From positions 1 through 6,302 of the forward strand of contig CANDCB010000060.1 of the NCBI GenBank assembly GCA_947383065.1: 6,302 nucleotides of DNA, read 5' to 3'. Numbering within the stretch: position 1 is the first letter of the stretch; each line of letters opens with the position of its first letter. Of the stretch, positions 5,095-6,302 are shown one piece after another. Under the pieces are notes generated by a model. That model did no database searches and was not told the origin of the DNA. It was given only the letters and a program-made list of their open reading frames with translations. Source of the stretch: an uncultured Bacillota bacterium. Lineage in GTDB: Bacteria > Bacillota_I > Bacilli_A > RF39 > UBA660. Position numbers and translations under genes: made by a program.

Positions 5095-5719
5095 CTTCTT
5101 CTCCTCCATTTATTTCTTTTATTCTAATTATGAGATTATAAATAATTCCTGATAAAGGTAATGCAAATAATGCAATTAAAATCCAATAAATTAACCATGG
5201 AATCTTATCAGTTTCCGTAAATTGAAAATAACTTATAATTACAGGGACAAAAATTATTATTACACTAAATATTAAGCTTGAGACTATGGCCCCAACTATT
5301 TTTTTCTTTTTATTTGTTTTTAAATTTCTCATTGTAAAGCCCTCCTTATTTAAAACATTCATGGTTACAAAGTATTTGGTTATATCTATATTTTGAAAAG
5401 TTTCTCCTTTTTTAAGTATTTCCTCACACATATTTTTGGTTGTTTTATATTTTTCTTCTTCAGCGTTAATTTTTTTTATTCTATCTTGGATGCAATCAAA
5501 TAAAGAAGTTTCTTTAGTTTCTAACTGTTCTAATTCTTTTATTGATACACCAAGTTCTCTTAAAAATTTTATTGTTTGAAGTTTCTTGATATCACTTTCA
5601 TTGTAAATGCGATAATCATTTTCTTGATTTCGACTCGGTTTTAGTAAACCATGTTCTTCATAATATCTGATACTTTTTTTAGATAACCCTACTTTGTGTT
5701 CTACTTCATTAATAAACAT
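5075..5719 (-). CDS. MerR-family transcriptional regulator with C-terminal two-TM membrane hairpin
   Basis: The protein has 214 residues. The N-terminal MerR helix-turn-helix and wing (about 1-70) are clear: VGLSKKSIRYYEEHGLLKPSR, then DYRIYNESDIKKL, then KFLRELGVSIKEL. A dimerisation helix of charged heptads follows (about 78-105). Instead of a soluble effector domain there is a short linker, a basic run (Lys137-Lys140) and two hydrophobic helices at about 141-163 and 174-199, then an acidic tail (GGEEDEASKY). The regulator is thus probably tethered to the inner face of the membrane, where it could sense a membrane-borne signal. Cys76 and Cys98 are the only cysteines, and no MerR-type metal site is visible. 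AAAGGAGG (complement of 5725-5732) lies 5 nt before the ATG. The gene ends in TGA inside the YbjQ gene. It is preceded by a MerR-type promoter-operator and is probably autoregulated. Confidence 0.88.
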   Translation of the reverse strand: MFINEVEHKVGLSKKSIRYYEEHGLLKPSRNQENDYRIYNESDIKKLQTIKFLRELGVSIKELEQLETKETSLFDCIQDRIKKINAEEEKYKTTKNMCEEILKKGETFQNIDITKYFVTMNVLNKEGFTMRNLKTNKKKKIVGAIVSSLIFSVIIIFVPVIISYFQFTETDKIPWLIYWILIALFALPLSGIIYNLIIRIKEINGGEEDEASKY

Positions 5720-5741
5720 ATTATCCTCCTTTCTTTAGCTC

Positions 5742-5772
5742 AATATACACCTTTACCTAAGGTTAATGTCAA
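5742..5772 (-). promoter_or_regulatory. MerR-type promoter with 19-bp spacer and central dyad
   Basis: The minus strand shows a perfect -35 TTGACA (5772-5767), a -10 TATATT (5747-5742) and a 19-bp spacer, longer than the usual 17 and typical of promoters that MerR proteins activate by twisting DNA. In the spacer lies the dyad ACCTT-AGGTA-AAGGT (5763-5749), centred within 1 bp of the spacer midpoint. The predicted start near 5735 gives a 16-nt leader. This is almost certainly the operator of the adjacent MerR gene, driving MerR-ybjQ. Confidence 0.85.
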
Positions 5773-5830
5773 TAGAATTTGAACGTTTTTTTAAAATATT
5801 AAAAAATAATTTTGAAATAATGTATTTAAG

Positions 5831-5856
5831 AAAAAAAGACCTTAAATCAAGGGTCT
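5831..5856 (-). terminator. Intrinsic terminator overlapping the stop codon of the MgtC-like gene
   Basis: In minus-strand RNA, AGA-C-CCUU (5856-5849) pairs with AAGG-UCU (5843-5837), with one bulged C and a 5-nt loop, and runs into six U (complement of 5836-5831). The left arm includes the first two bases read in the TAG stop region (5857-5855), so coding sequence and terminator overlap. It insulates the MerR promoter from upstream transcription. Confidence 0.7.
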
Positions 5857-6302
5857 ATTGTTCTGTTACTTCTTTGACATTGGAAATAGAAATTATGCCT
5901 TCGATAATTTTCGTTTTATTTAAGTATCTTGCATCATAATCAAGTACTAGTTCTAATAATTCTTGTTCATTACTTTTTTCTTCTCTTTTTATTTGGCGTA
6001 ATTCAATTTTCTTTTTATTTAAATATTCATCGATTAAAGTAATTGTTTTATTTACATCTTTTTCTATTAATACTTCTAAATTTACTCTAACATATCTTTC
6101 AAATTTATCAGAAATATTATGGGCATATGAAAGAATTAAATAAACTACTAAAGTAGCTATTATACCACCCATATAAAAACCTGAGCCAACTGTTAAACCG
6201 ATACAGGTTACAGAAAGTAAGCCAGCAGCAGTAGTTACTCCTTTAACATTCATACCCTTTTGCATAATTGTTCCAGCACCAATAAAACCGATTCCGGATA
6301 AT
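5855..6302 (-). CDS. MgtC/SapB-family membrane protein, C-terminal part (5' end beyond window)
   Basis: The frame is open to the window edge, so the start lies outside; the ATG at 6265 is internal. The visible 148 residues begin LSGIGFIGAGTI, the glycine-rich MgtC/SapB signature, then MNVKGVTTAAGLL (about 17-29 of the fragment), which matches the family's NVRGLTTAA-type motif. Two membrane helices follow at about 21-42 and 43-60. After them comes a cytosolic tail of about 85 residues: a charged helix (VNKTITLIDEYLNKKKIEL...) and a final segment IIEGIISISNVKEV with the look of an ACT-like ending. MgtC-type proteins are inner-membrane proteins tied to growth in low magnesium and, in pathogens, to control of ATP synthase; the role in Firmicute homologues is less clear. 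The N-terminal membrane helices are missing only because of the window edge. Confidence 0.85.
   Translation of the reverse strand, partial: LSGIGFIGAGTIMQKGMNVKGVTTAAGLLSVTCIGLTVGSGFYMGGIIATLVVYLILSYAHNISDKFERYVRVNLEVLIEKDVNKTITLIDEYLNKKKIELRQIKREEKSNEQELLELVLDYDARYLNKTKIIEGIISISNVKEVTEQ

Noticed and set aside
5855..6265. Complete small membrane protein starting at the ATG at 6265
   Set aside because: The frame continues upstream to the window edge and encodes the conserved SGIGFIGAGTI motif of MgtC/SapB, so this ATG is internal and the gene is simply cut by the window.

Overview
This window comes from a very AT-rich bacterium that reads the standard bacterial code. All visible Trp codons are TGG, and the MerR gene ends in TGA. 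Small genes, tight spacing, short 5' leaders, strong AGGAGG-type ribosome sites, a Fur-family regulator paired with rubrerythrin, and cell-wall enzymes (an S11 D,D-carboxypeptidase and a GH3 NagZ-like hexosaminidase) suggest an anaerobic low-GC Firmicute. A streamlined uncultured Bacilli/Mycoplasmatota-like gut lineage that keeps its peptidoglycan would fit, but this placement is inference. The first 45 bases are not genomic: positions 13-45 are the Illumina TruSeq read-1 adapter, so the left edge is probably a contig end.

Layout. 46-1937 (minus strand) holds a HAD-family phosphatase, an unrecognised two-TM membrane protein and the N-terminal 76 residues of a penicillin-binding-protein-type D-Ala-D-Ala carboxypeptidase that runs into the adapter. 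2123-3517 (plus strand) is a membrane-anchored GH3 NagZ-like enzyme, diverging from the HAD gene across a 185-bp gap and ending at a clear intrinsic terminator. From 3603 everything is on the minus strand. In transcription order this is a truncated MgtC/SapB-family membrane protein with its own terminator (6302-5831), then a MerR-type regulator with a two-TM C-terminus overlapping a YbjQ/UPF0145 gene (5719-4768), then a PerR/Fur regulator followed by rubrerythrin (4680-3685) and a final terminator.

How the genes work together. Two small regulatory circuits can be read from the DNA. (1) The perR-rbr pair is preceded by a near-consensus promoter with a perfect 7-1-7 Fur-type box (TGATAAT-N-ATTATCA) at its start point, so it is probably autoregulated and controls peroxide reduction by rubrerythrin. 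The protein has the PerR-type Asp metal ligand but a Fur-type Arg in the recognition helix, which matches the Fur-type box. (2) The MerR-ybjQ pair has a MerR-style promoter with a 19-bp spacer and a centred ACCTT/AAGGT dyad, and its regulator ends in a membrane hairpin instead of a soluble effector domain. I see no terminator between the two pairs, so read-through from MerR-ybjQ into perR-rbr is possible. No RNA genes, insertion sequences or CRISPR arrays are visible, and no gene-free stretch exceeds 300 bases.
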